DNA from: Serripes groenlandicus
Lineage: Eukaryota; Mollusca; Bivalvia; Cardiida; Cardiidae
Reading direction: 5' to 3'
NCBI GenBank assembly: GCA_031761405.1
Contig: JASEVX010000013.1
Span: forward strand, 53,067,219 to 53,131,218
DNA length: 64,000 nt
A program made the translations under genes and the position numbers. The notes beneath the pieces are model-generated. The model was not told where the DNA came from. It saw only the letters and a program-made list of their open reading frames with translations, and did not search any database. Position 1 is the stretch's first letter. Every line of letters begins with the position of its first letter. Of the stretch, positions 11,071 through 23,200 are shown piece after piece.

Positions 11071-12340
11071 CCAGAAAGTCGAATTATGAAATAGTTGATG
11101 GATATTCAAAAGTACAGTTACATAGGGCTATTGTGTCGTTCCTTCCTATTACAGGATTTAGAGTACATTCATAAAGCCACATAAAGTACCACGGAAAACT
11201 GCAGAGTTTGATCTGTTATAAACAGCCTTTGTGTCTGTAAGCTCGCTGATTCTGGTCTACGTCGATTGTCTTCACTACTAGATGATACAGAAGAGGAGCT
11301 AGGGGAACATACTTATTATGCCAGTACGTTAAACTGTTATCACTTTCAGTGCTTTATTTTGAAAACAGACTTGTCAAGTTTTTGTATTGGGAAGAGTCCA
11401 TAGTAAATTTTTAGATCATCATATAACAGTATAAAAATGTTGAGTTGAGCATTCAACAGTGTAAAGATACTTATCAGACAGCGAAATTTCGCAGACTGTC
11501 TTGGCTATATACTTTGCATAAAAACGATTTCAGCGTACAATGTGTTAATCCAAACGTATGAAGTCGACTCACAGCGAATTGCAGCTATTTATAAATCTGG
11601 GCTTTTCGCAGCCTTTAAGAAAATAGAAGGACGGACATTTGTTTAACCAAATTCAAATCGTTCTTTTTACACATTTCCCCGTCTAAGGTTACACGTTATT
11701 TCATTCATTCTCTTTTCTAAAAAAAATATTCTTTAACCGCTCCTTAGTGTTAAGTGTAAACAAACTGAAGTGACCGACCAAACAACTCCCAAACATCACT
11801 TTAAAAAGCCTGTAAAACTAACCAGTTTCTCATTATTAATAATCCGTCTCCACCAAGCACGAGCATTTATTAGTAGACGTTGGATGACATATGTAACGAT
11901 TAAAGTTGTTGTCAAAAGTTAATTTCCAAAAATAAATAAATCCTTATTCTGCTTTATAACAAAATATTATCTCTTTATCTCAGTTAATAAAACAGTATCT
12001 GTATTTTAAATTAAGTGATCTAGCGACAAAAGTGGATGCAGGGTCCCAACACCCCTTTCCTACTTGCAACTATGTTATCAACTTTATTCAGTTATTATTG
12101 TTTCAATGATAGAGCATGTCCTTAATCTTTTCTTGATACTTTCAAAGACGTCTTCTGTATATTTGCTGTATGCACAAAAAGTGTTAACCTATCTTTATAT
12201 AGTGAGAAGATACTGTTTAGCAAGAATATACGCACCGTCTCATCTTCATTTTCTGCTTATAAACTATCTAGTCCAAAATGCATATTCTGACAAAAAAATC
12301 AGAAGTGTAGCCCAACGTCTTGTAAACCATTGAAACTTAA
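11071..12340. other. Intergenic, nothing recognised
   Basis: No supported exon or repeat. The frame at 12064-12333 has no domain. Confidence 0.4.
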
Positions 12341-12547
12341 TTGATGTCAGTCAGTCAAGAAAGTAAAAAACAACCACCCAAATTCGCAAGACGCATCTTA
12401 AATTACATGCGTTACTTCCCAGGACTGTTTTGGATGGTGCCAGAGATCATGCGACAAGTACTCAAACAGGAACAGTGTTCTGGCACGCAGGCCGTCGATA
12501 TATATGCTCTTGTTATTATACTGAAGGAAATTCTCTGTAGAAACTAA
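12341..12547 (+). pseudogene. Relic or exon of a receptor guanylyl cyclase kinase-homology domain
   Basis: The translated segment FPGLFWMVPEIMRQ, then GTQAVDIYALVIILKEILCRN, aligns by eye with the kinase-homology domain of membrane guanylyl cyclases (pattern GLLWTAPELLR ... GSQKGDVYSFGIILHEI). It covers only the APE-to-helix-F part of the C lobe. The Asp of DVYSF is kept (VDIYAL). The frame stops at 12545-12547 right after ILCRN, with no donor in frame, and no neighbouring kinase or cyclase exons are visible. It could be a real exon whose boundary I cannot place, or an isolated pseudo-exon; the second is more likely. Confidence 0.4.
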
Positions 12548-14107
12548 CCGTACTCCGGCGACAAAAAGACACCGAAAGGTAATCGTAATTAGTTATAAAT
12601 AGATCTTTGCTCTTTTTATTTTTGACTTAGTGGGTCAGTTGTGACACACAATATTTCTTTGAAATTAATTAAAATTGTCCTATCCACACAATCTACTTCG
12701 AGCCCCCTTGGTCGAAGTGATCTATGCAATACATAATTAAAGCCAGCAAAGTGCTGTCAGCAAGGGGCTAACTGCAGATCACGGAATATATTAGGACAAG
12801 GATTTACTGGTCATTTTCTTTTATCGCATACACTTCACAAGAAGACCTTCTTCTGTCCGTTAAATGAATAATATTTGAGTTGAATGCACACTATTGTATA
12901 CAAAGAATGGGGGTCTATCGCAAAAACTTGTTTTTGACTGGCGGTATTTCTCCGAAGTTGTATAGTTTAAATATTCATTGATGCATTTATCACAATGCGT
13001 GCTATACCAAAATCTAAAGAACTCCAATTAGAATATCAAAGCAAAAAATAAGCAATCTGTATCTACATTTTCTGGTTACTAAAAACAAAAAAAATGATGC
13101 CATACTTGTTTTACCTTGTTTGAAATAATTTATATGATACTTTTAAAGTTAACATGATTCATATTTTATAAACACAAGAATACTTACACGTTGCTATACT
13201 AGTACGTTAATGAATGATCCGAGCCTGGAGATTATTTTACAGTAAACTACGTTAATAGATAATAATCCAAATTGTAGGGGTTATTCTAGCATGGCTGTAT
13301 ACATTCGTCGTCACAGCTGCCTCAAAACAACTGAACATGTTATTTTCCCATAACATACTTAATGTTCAACAAACACTTCTTTCCCTGATACATGTACAAT
13401 TCAACAATTATAAAGTTTCGGTTAAACACTTCTTACGGTCAGGGTCAAAGGTCACACATACTATCATGCTAGTTTTGCTTGTCAAAAACGAATTTTATGT
13501 GGAATTAGGGTCTACTCGGTCTTCCAATTTTCCGAGTTTAGACTGTATATCAGAATGTTACACGATTTAACATGTATCGAAGCTTCTGTACAGAGAAAAA
13601 TTCCATAAAAATGACGTCAGTGTCACTAAGCGCATTCAAATTATTCAACCTTTTCACTAACCACATAACAATGGCGATTCCGTGACCTCTGGCTCGTAGT
13701 CCGATTCAACTATTTTTTTCGATCTAATAGATATAACATGTGTTTTTTGGATACAACCTCAGGAAAAACCTCGTCATAACTTCAATTAGAATATATGTTA
13801 ATGGATTTATCGTGTAAAATTGTCAGGTTAGCTGGTTCTATAATCAGCATGATTTATTCAAAACGGCTGATCATGGCATATTTGTGGTCGATCAGTTTAT
13901 TTAAAAGGCAAATATCTGCACATGATTTGTTAATTGCTAGGCCCAATGTGAGTCATATTGTTGTGTTTAACCTTTTTAGGGCATTGCTACATCTACTTCT
14001 TGTTTTGTTTCACAACTGAGTCTATGTTATTGTTTGGTGTAAGTTTTAATGTTTTACTACACTTTCAACAATTATTAAGTTATATCACGGCGTGTATGAT
14101 GAGGCTG
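12548..14107. other. Intergenic, nothing recognised
   Basis: AT-rich. Open frames at 13337-13570 and 13795-14019 show no domain. Confidence 0.4.
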
Positions 14108-14308
14108 TATGAATAAGTTACCAGTACTACTGGTCCATTTATCCTTACACCATCCTGTCTTTCGTTATGGCTAATCCTGCAACACTGAGGCCCAACAAGC
14201 GAAGCTATTATTACCATTTAAGTCTTTCGTATGACCAGACCAGGGAGTAGATCCCAACCTCCTGCACCCTATCCGAGCGCTCTATAACAACACCGTCGAG
14301 GCAGTCCA
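14108..14308 (-). mobile_element. tRNA-derived SINE, family 2, copy 2
   Basis: Read on the minus strand, the head has GCCTCGACGGTG, TAGAGCGCTCGGATAGGGTG and a degraded B box near GGGATCTACTCCC. The body shares ATGGACCAGTAGTACTGGTA and ACTTATTC with the copy at 10808-11070. The 3' tail seems truncated before the GTAAAACACC block. Confidence 0.65.
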
Positions 14309-14322
14309 GTGTGTTATAGTGC

Positions 14323-17035
14323 TCAACTAAACTTGTGGCATCAAATTGAAATTGCAGGGGTTCGGTGGCGCAGCCCCTGATCAGAAGTTATATGTGTCTT
14401 GCAATATGAAATCAACAATTCTAACCAAAATTTAGGGCTACAGATTAGGATTTTGGTCAATTGGGTATTTACTCATCAACTTTTCGCTTAATTTTGTATT
14501 CAGAACTGTAATTGAGTTACGCACCTTATCTGTAACTGATATTGACCAATGTGTGGCTAATTTACCTCATTCTGTACAGGTTATTCAGATGTTAAATACA
14601 TGGCAACTATCTATAGATGCAAGTCCCCTGAAATCATGTTTGTTTATCAGCCGGAATGTGCATGAAAGTTTATAAGAAGATCTAAACAATTATTATTATG
14701 TGTGCGGCAGTGCAAATAGACTTGGTTTATATATTTATATATTATAATAAACCATTCTAGCATTAATTCAAAATGGCTGATGGTGATCCGTGTGTAGCAC
14801 ATTATCTTTGTTCTGTACAAGCTTCTCGACAGATGCATGCAGTATACAAATTGATGTTATTTTAATGTTCCGTTATACATATATAGCGTTACTTTCATTT
14901 AAAACCTTTACAGTTGTATGACATTTTCAGTTGTCGAAATGTTCAGTTGACAACGATCCCGTCGATTTTGAAAATGGGTGATGGTGGATTTTGCAAGGAC
15001 AGGTCAAGAAAGGGCAGGCTTGTTATCTTTGTTATGTTAATTGGCAGTGCACAATTCAAATTGTCAATTTATTTAACATGGCTGTGGTGATTACATCATG
15101 GTGTCTTTTTCATAGAGTTATTTGTACAAGGTGTTTCTGTTGACATGTCATATTACCCATATGACGTCAGTTCTCAAACCGTCTGCTAAATCTTCGAAAT
15201 AAGCTGTTTAAGATCTTATTTGTGCGTGATTAAAGGTTAGTTATTGTGGTCACCCTTTGTCTGACCACCCAGTGTGCGTCAACACGACATGGCCATTAGA
15301 AGTATCCAGGAAACAGAAAACAGATCTCAGTAAGCATTTTATAATTCATGCTTTATATGCCATATTTTCATTATTTTCAATTATAGATATGATCAGTATG
15401 CCATCATTATTAACAAGACTAAGCATGATCAAGGGTGACGGTCAAACTGTCGAAATAATGTAGGCAATCTCTATGAAAATCTAATTTCTACAGGAACATG
15501 GTTAAAACCCAGAAAACTTGCAAGCACCGTCTGTGTCATGTGTTTGTGATGGTCATAATCATTTAACTGGGTCAGTCCACATAGCTACTGCTCTGTTTGT
15601 GCCAAGTACCAGCAACACAGAGGGGATAAACTTATATAACAAGCATAGACAATAAACAGATATCAAATTATACAGTGTTAAGCTTTGCTTTACACAGTGT
15701 TATGTCAAAATGCACATGTAGTGTTCTCTGTCTATTAACTGTATCTACCAACAATAAAGGATACTTATTCCGGAAAATACATCTTGTCCTCTTTCATCAA
15801 GGTAACTAGTGTTCCTAGATGATATTTGATGCACATCCATTTGTTTTAGTGATATGCCTTATGTTGATTAGGTAAGACTGTCTAATAGCATTTTGACCTG
15901 TTAAGTCTCTGCATAGTGCCATCATGAAAAAGCATCTGTTTGACTGCCTGTTTAATGAACAGTGTATATATAGGTGTGAATAGATGAATGATGGTTTCTT
16001 TGTTGTATAGGTTACTATTCATCAAATATATTCCTTCTTTGTTTCCATGTAATTCGACCAGGTTCAGTCCTCAATTGTCACACTTTTCAGTGTTTCTCAT
16101 GTAGAACACCATATTTCATTGAAAAGAGTTACATCTAAGCTTTAAAAAAGTCCAAGAAAAGTTGTGGGTCATGCTTTATACCAGAAAGAATTCACCGGGC
16201 GAAAATGGTTATCGTCATTTTGATCCAAATCCGGCCCGACAAAACCAGTTGTTAACATTCTCTACTTTCACTTTCAAATAATGTCAAGTCAATCATTTCC
16301 AGTGCATCATAAACACACTTACAATAATTGTAAAAACAATGTCATATATCCAATGCATTCTGGTGATGGTATACAGTAGTTTCTTGCAAACAAAGGCAAA
16401 CAAAGCTGTTTAAGCTATAATTAAATTCATTATTATAAACCGAGCAGTCTACTTTCTCAATCTGGATCAACACTTTCTGCACACTGACTTGATATAATTT
16501 TTAAATATGAAGAGGAACAATGCATAACTAAGTGAGACAGCTAATTGTGAGCTGTCTAAACTGAATCTGCATTGTTTGGAAATACCTTAAAATTACCTTT
16601 GGCACAAAAAGAGTTAAATTCAAAAATAAGTTATGCTATAGTTCTCACATGTCTATGTAAGCAAAATATATGGAAAATCTCTATAAATGAAAGTAAAACT
16701 ATTGATGAGAGTTCAAATAATTCCTCAATACTTTTAAACTTAAGTTGTTTGTTTCAAACTATGGTGTAAAGCTTATTCTGAACTTTCTTTCAATGAGGTT
16801 TTTTTGTTGTTTTTAGTTCACTTGAGAACAATATGCTCAATGTGAGCTATTGTGATCACCCCATGTCCAGCGTCTTGTCAGTTTGCATCATGTGATGTAA
16901 TGAGTGACATTCCTAACCCGTAATTTCTAAACCGTTACCAAATACATCATTGAAAACAGTTAGGCCAAAATATGGAAAATCTCCTTGGATAAAAGTTTAG
17001 AAAAACATCATTTGTTAGGCATTCTTAACTACAAT
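14323..17035 (+). repeat. Unclassified long repeat, copy A (2.7 kb)
   Basis: It begins tcaactaaacttgt and runs to the aaaaacatcatttgttaggc region near 17015. It is collinear with 20243-24350 at high identity over most of its length, in the same orientation. Near the start it holds a caggggttcggtggcgcagc-type hairpin. It also contains the 14520-14640 stretch (ctgatattgaccaatgtgtg), the segment ataggtgtgaatagatgaat near 15970, and a gctcaatgtgagc hairpin head near 16830. Neither copy has a conserved long reading frame; the 65-codon frame at 16572-16769 accumulates replacement changes against its twin. I could not identify terminal structures, so segmental duplication and transposon family are both open. 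Confidence 0.7.
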
Positions 17036-17997
17036 TAAACTATCACAGGCTCTGAATTCTTATTAGGAATTCCTTTTTTTTTTGGTAAATCAAATGGGGC
17101 ATTTACCATTTGTGACTTTCTTTGAAGATTATCTTGATCATAAATTAAATGTGTTTTGCTACATTTTGAGACCTTATAGTTTTAACTGGTAAAACACCTG
17201 GTCTAGCCAAGAGTTTGGAGTTCAAATCTCAGTGGGGACAAAATGACACTGTAGCTAAAAGCATGCAATTTAATCAATTAACTGAAATTTATATTTGGTT
17301 TTAACAAATATCAGATCGCATTATGCTCAATGTGAGCTTTTGTGATAATCACCATCCATCATGCAATATCCATCAGAAACCATATATTTGAACAACAGCT
17401 GCTTGGGAACTGCTGCATCAGAAAAGAAGTAAAGTAACACAATGTTAAGGCATTCTCTTATTTCTGTATAATTTGGCAAGAATGTTCTTTATGTAACCCT
17501 CTATGAAAAATATTTAAGTAATATTGATTGGTTGAAAAACATTATCCTAAGGTGACATAAAAAAATGGAGAATTTGCTTGTATGAATTCAATTTCAAAGT
17601 TGATAACGCCGTATTATTTCAAAGTTATAACACCAACACCGTTGCATTAATTTTCCTTTAATATATGACCATCCATACAATTATTAGTCAAGTCTTATGT
17701 TTCAATTGTTTCAAGTCAATTTGGCTTAATAATTCATTATGTCGCCCTTTCCAGAGTGGTTTAAGATCAGTGCTGTTAGGCGACATCAGAAAAGGTGTAC
17801 AATAACAAATTACCTCTTGTTCAAGGGATATTGATTAGATCAAAACTATCCTGTAATGTAATGTAGCATCAGAAAATGGTAAAATGACAAACTAAACGTT
17901 TTTCTTCTGCAACTGTTTGTCTGATCTCAAGACCAGTTGGCAGAAATGTTTTTTTCCTCTCAAAATATTGATGCATTAATCCAGACACATATATAGG
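17036..17997. other. Intergenic with a short dispersed-repeat head
   Basis: The stretch at about 17320-17350 (attatgctcaatgtgagct, then tttgtgat) is another head of the gctcaatgtgagc repeat. A degenerate B-box-like gttcaaatctc lies near 17221, without a credible A box. No gene. Confidence 0.4.
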
Positions 17998-18145
17998 ATC
18001 CATCATGAGTTTTCTTTGGAGATAAAGATTTCTTAAAGGAGTCTAGAAAAAGACGGTTATTAACCGAGCCTCTTGGCGAGGTTAATAACTCTCTTTTTCG
18101 AGACGAATTTAAGAAATCTTCTCCAAAGAAAAACGAGTGATGGAT
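17998..18145. repeat. Large foldback, about 66-bp arms
   Basis: The left arm runs about 17998-18064 and the right about 18080-18145, with a 15-nt loop that includes gagcctcttggcgag. Paired blocks include ATCCATCA with TGATGGAT, TTTTCTTTGGAGA with TCTCCAAAGAAAA, AAGATTTCTTAAA with TTTAAGAAATCTT, and GGTTATTAACC with GGTTAATAACT. A few mismatches and small indels break the arms. The frame at 17960-18157 is simply a reading through this palindrome. It may be a foldback/MITE-type element or a source of double-stranded RNA. Confidence 0.85.
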
Positions 18146-19718
18146 TCTTGTTATCACCTAAACAGTGTGTTTTAATGAAAAATATTGACAACATCAAAAC
18201 AAAGACCGAATAACTTATTCTTCATGAGAACTTGTGATTCACCGCATAAAAAAGTAGTCCTCATCATCTTTGAATAAGAAGAAAAAAAGCAACAATGTTT
18301 TAAACAATTAAGACTCGTTATTTATTCAAAATAACGTATAATTGCATTTTTCAATGTGTAAAATTTAACAACTTAACAATAAACATATAAAGATAAAGGT
18401 CAAAATGACGTCATCACTAGTCGCGTGTATGACGTTTTTTACGATATCACACGTGTATGATATCGTTGTTCCGTGATTTGTTCTCAACTTGAAAATAAGG
18501 GTATTTATGTGATAAATACATATTTTATATGTTAATGCATTTATCATAGCTTTGGAGATATTTCCTCAAAATTCATGGTCATACTCCGATCTATATGTTG
18601 TTCAAGCTCCTAGGAAAATGTTCAAATTCACTGATAAAAGTAGTCTTTGAAATTCGGGAAGTAAGTTCACTCAGCTTGAATTTGAACTCTCAACCTCTGG
18701 ATTGACATCTCTATCAATTGTCAATTGAGCAAATAGTAAATGCGTTATTGCACAACAGCTTATCAATCTTTTGAGTAGGGTATTAAATCTTTTGAGGCTG
18801 AATGCACTTCCCGAAACTTCCAGAGGCTTTGCCTTAATTCATATTATAAATTTATTAAAATGTTTCATTCTTATTTACAATTGCATACTGTAAATTTGAC
18901 AGTTTCGGGTCGAACGTGCCATTTCCGGATCACATGACAAATGTTTATTTCTGTCATCAGGGATAATCTAAAACAATGTTATATTCAACTGAAACAGCTG
19001 TTTCTTAATAATAAGATATTTGTTTCACATTATATGAAAAAGAAAGGACTAAAATATATCACTTGCAATTACCTATTGCATAAAAAACAGATCAGTGATG
19101 GAGCCAACTTTACTGTACACACTTTCATGCACGAAAAATATTGCATTTCAACAAACTTATATGTCATATATGACAAAAATGGTTAATTTTAATATTAACT
19201 TTTTAACATTGATTTATCACCATGAGCATTAAATTATTTTACCAAAATAGTTTTACTAATAAATTGATATTTTGAGAAATTACCTTTGGCTGACCCGAAA
19301 GTGTTGTATGTGAACTAAGTCAAATTAGCTGCTAGTTTGGCATAAACAACTTTAACAAGTCAATCAGTATTATAAATTTTGTTCAGTAGTAAATATCCTA
19401 CACATTTATGTGCAATACATACCTGTTTTACTAAACTTATGGCTACAATCAGCAACTTTCGCTGTGACTGGTAAACAGTTAACAAAACTATTGAGATTTT
19501 GCTTTCGCGGGAATCGATGCAGTCGAGCGTTTCAAGATTACAACATCCGTTCTTGAAATGACAACGTCCGAAATCGAAGTGAAACTATCCTAGCTAAATA
19601 ATGTGAAAAATGATTTGATAATCAAATTGTCAAAATACTGGATCATGCTTGAATACTAAACATTTTTTCCAAATGTGACCCGGACTTGTCGATGACCTGG
19701 AACTGTCGAGTTCACTGT
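18146..19718. other. Intergenic, nothing recognised
   Basis: No gene, RNA gene or clear repeat. Composition stays AT-rich. Confidence 0.4.
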
Positions 19719-19785
19719 AGGACGTTTTAGTTCACAAACTGATGCGTTTGGTTATACTTATTTTGACGTCCGGCGTCATGACAGT
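19719..19785 (+). repeat. Truncated 3' end of the array-head module
   Basis: It reads taggacgttttagttcac, aaactgatgcgtttggttat, then gacgtccggcgtcatgacag. The same ordered ending closes the full modules at 50050-50580, 54472-54963 and 58753-59272, each immediately before a 47-bp array. Only the last 65-70 bp are present here. Confidence 0.7.
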
Positions 19786-20165
19786 ACCATAATACTGTTG
19801 AAGGCAGAGTAAACACCATGCTGAATCATGATGTAAGTATATTACTGTTGAAAGCAGAATAAATACCATTATGAGTGGTGTAACTATATTACAGTTTAAA
19901 TCAGAGTTAACACCATTCCGAGTGGTGTAACATTAACACTCTTGAAAGCAGAGTAGTCAGAACAAACCAATATGCGTGGTGTAACAGTTATACTGTTGGA
20001 AGCAGAGTATACACCATTCTGAGGGGGTGTAACTATATTATTATTGAAAGAAGTGTTAATACCATTATTACTGGTTGCGCTATTATACTGTTGAAGGTAG
20101 AGTATATGCTATTATTAGTGGTGAAATACTACTACTGTTGAAAGCAGAGTAAACTTCATTATACT
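19786..20165 (+). repeat. 47-bp hairpin minisatellite, block 1
   Basis: About eight units of the consensus atactgttgaaagcagagta, aacaccattctgagtggtgt, aactata (47 bp). The first units (gatgtaagtatattactgtt, then gcagaataaatacc) match the first units of the blocks at 50581, 54964 and 59273, so block starts are homologous unit by unit. Confidence 0.85.
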
Positions 20166-20242
20166 TAAATCAAGAACTTTGCAAGCTGGAATGTACATGC
20201 TGGTTTCTTATACGATTTAAACAAGTTGTTTTTATTTATGAG

Positions 20243-23200
20243 TTCAACTAAACTTGTGCTTTCAAATTGAAATTGCAGGGGTTTGGGGGCGCAGCCCCTG
20301 ATCAGAAGTTATATGTATCTTGCAATATGAAATCAACAATTCTAACACAAATTAGCGCTACAGATTAGGATTTTGGTCCATTGGGTATTTACTCATCAAC
20401 TTTTCACTTAATTTGGTATTCATAATTGTAATTGAGTAACAAGCAAATCGGATAGTCCATCAACTTAGAAACAATTGCTTAAATATACTGTACAGTGGCG
20501 TTCAGATATTAATTTGCATACATTTCCACTTACATTTATCACAGGTTATATGTGCCAGTCCAGCAATGCTGGTGCAAGTCTTTAATATCTCTAACTGTTC
20601 ATAGGAATTGTCATTTATGATTAACATATCTAACTTTTAAACCAACTCTCATACTTGCCTTCTTTAACCCAACACATGTTTGTGCTATGTGCTTTAATTA
20701 TGCATGGTGATGCTGAAATCTTAATATTAGGGCTGCTTTCATTTGCCCAAACACTCGATAATTTCAATTAAGATTTCATTTCAGTACACACTGAGCACTT
20801 CATATTAGTATTTGTTATCATTTATGACAAGCCATGGGTACTTTTCAGCCGTCGTGCTTCTTTGGTTTACATACGGCGGTAAAGATCTCGTCCAAATGCA
20901 AGTCACAACGTCTTTTGCACTGAACAGTATGCTTCCGTTGAAGACATCAATGATGTTTTTGTAAATCGTAATGGGTTCGTTGCCTGAATGATGCAGATAG
21001 CCAAATAGCATGTACGTTTGGAAACTTGTCCGTTTGTTCTACCTCTCCTAGCCATATCGAAAGCAAAAACGAGAAATGTGACTGGTTTACGCAATGTACC
21101 TAACGTTTAGAGAGTAGCGGAAAAATGCCATATGCATTTTCTTGAAATAATGGATAACTGAAAAAAACAGTCTGGCCGCTCTGACAAATTGTAAACAACT
21201 CGTCGAAAGCATTTTTTTTTTTCAAATCGCCTCTGTTTCGATCACTTAATATTGCAATTAGCCAAAATGCGTGTTTGTTTTGACACTCGTCCATTTTTCT
21301 GCCTCTCGTAGCCATTTTGAAAGCGGAAACGAGAAATTTGATTGGTTTACACTATGTATGTTACGTAAACCTGTATGGAAAAGACACCATGTCTATTTTG
21401 CGGATAATTATGAACAACTTAATAACCAGTCTGGCCACTCTTACAAATTGTAAACAATTCGTCGAAAAACATTGTTTTGCTTATCGATACGCGATTATTT
21501 TGAAGTCAAAGCGTAAACCAATTTTCCTATTACTTTTTGTTACGCCACAACTTTTAAATAATTGCCTTTTCACCGATTTTAATTGCGTATTAACGCAGAT
21601 ACGCACCTTATCTGTAACTGATATTGACCAATGTGTGGCAAATTTACCTCATTCTGAACAGGTTATTCAGATGTTAAATATATGGCAAAGATCTATAGAT
21701 GCAAGTTCCCTGAAATCATGTTTGTTTATGAGCTGGAATGTGCAACTAGACTTGGTTTATTATATTGAAATTGCCGGGTTTCGGGGTCGCAGCCTCGGAC
21801 AGAAATAAGATGTGTCTGGCAAATAAAATAAATAATTCTAGCATTCATTCAAAATGGCTGATGGTGATCCATGTGTAGCACATTATCTCTCTTATGTACA
21901 AGTTTCTCGACAGATGCATGCAGTATACAACTTGATGTTAGTTTAAAGTTCCGTTATACATATATAGTGTTACTTTCATTTAAAACCTTTACAGTTGTAT
22001 GACATTTTCAGTTCTCGAAATGTTCAGTTGACAACGATCCCGTCGATTTTGAAAATGGTTGATGGTGGATTTTGCAAGGACAGGTCAAGAAAGGGCAGGC
22101 TTGTTATCTTTGTTATGTTAATTGGCAGTGCGCAATTCAAATTGTCAATTCATTTAACATGGCTGTGGTGATATTCCGTCTTACATTATGGTGGCTTTTT
22201 CATATAGTTAGTTGTACAAGGTGTTTCTGTTGACATGTCATATTACCCATATGACATCAATTCTCAAACCGTCTTCTAAATCTTAGAAGTAAGCTGTTTA
22301 AGATCTTATTTATGCGTGATTAAAGGTTAGTTATTGTGGTCACCCTGTGTCTGACCACCCAGTGTGCGTCAACACGATATGGCCATTATAAGTATCCAGG
22401 AAACAGAAAACAGATCTCAGTGAGCATTTTATAATTCATGCTTATATGCCATATTTACATTATTTTCAATATAGATATGATCAGTATGCCATCATTATTA
22501 ACAAGACTAAGCATGATCAAGGGTGACGGTCAAACTGTCGAAATAATGTAGGCAATCTCTATGGAAATCTAATTTCTACAGGTACATGGTTAAAACCCAG
22601 AAAACTTGCAAGCACAGTCTGTGTCATGTGTTTGTGATGATCATAATCATTTAACTGGGTCAGTCCACATAGCTACTGATCTCTGTATGCCAAATACCAG
22701 CAACACAGAGGGGATAAACTTATATAACAAGCATAGACAATAAACAGATATCAAATTATACAGTGTTAAGCTTTGCTTTACACAGTGTTATGTAAAAATG
22801 AACATGTAGTGTTCTCTGTCTATTAACTGTATCTACCAACAATAAAGGATACTTGTTCCGGAAAATACATCTTGTCCTCTTTCATCAAGGTAACTAGTGT
22901 TCCTAGATGATATTTGATGCACATCCATTTCTTTTAGTGATAGGCCTTATGTTGATTAGGTAAGACTGTCTAGTAGCATTTTGACCTGTTAAGTCTCTGC
23001 ATAGTGTCATCATGATAAAGCATCTGTTTGACTGCCTGTTTAATGAACAGTGTATATATAGGTGTGAATAGATGCATGATGGTTCCTTTGTTGTATAGGT
23101 TACTATTCACCAAATAAATTCCTTCTTTGTTTCCATGTAACTCGACCAGGTTCAGTCCTCAATTGTCACACTTTTCAGTGTTTCTCATGTAGAACACCAT

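Noticed and set aside
14355..14380. GC-rich hairpin cagggg...cccctg (also near 20277) as a terminator or riboswitch
   Set aside because: It is part of a duplicated repeat in a eukaryote, with no adjacent gene.
16572..16769. 65-codon frame repeated at 23455-23652
   Set aside because: It is conserved only because it lies in the duplicated repeat. The differences alter many residues, so there is no sign of protein selection.
17165..17245. Degenerate SINE head (gttcaaatctc)
   Set aside because: Only a B-box-like match; no A box, body or tail match to the other SINEs here.
21317..21808. 163-codon frame in copy B
   Set aside because: It spans an insertion junction, and the equivalent sequence in copy A is not open in the same way. 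Composition fits non-coding DNA.
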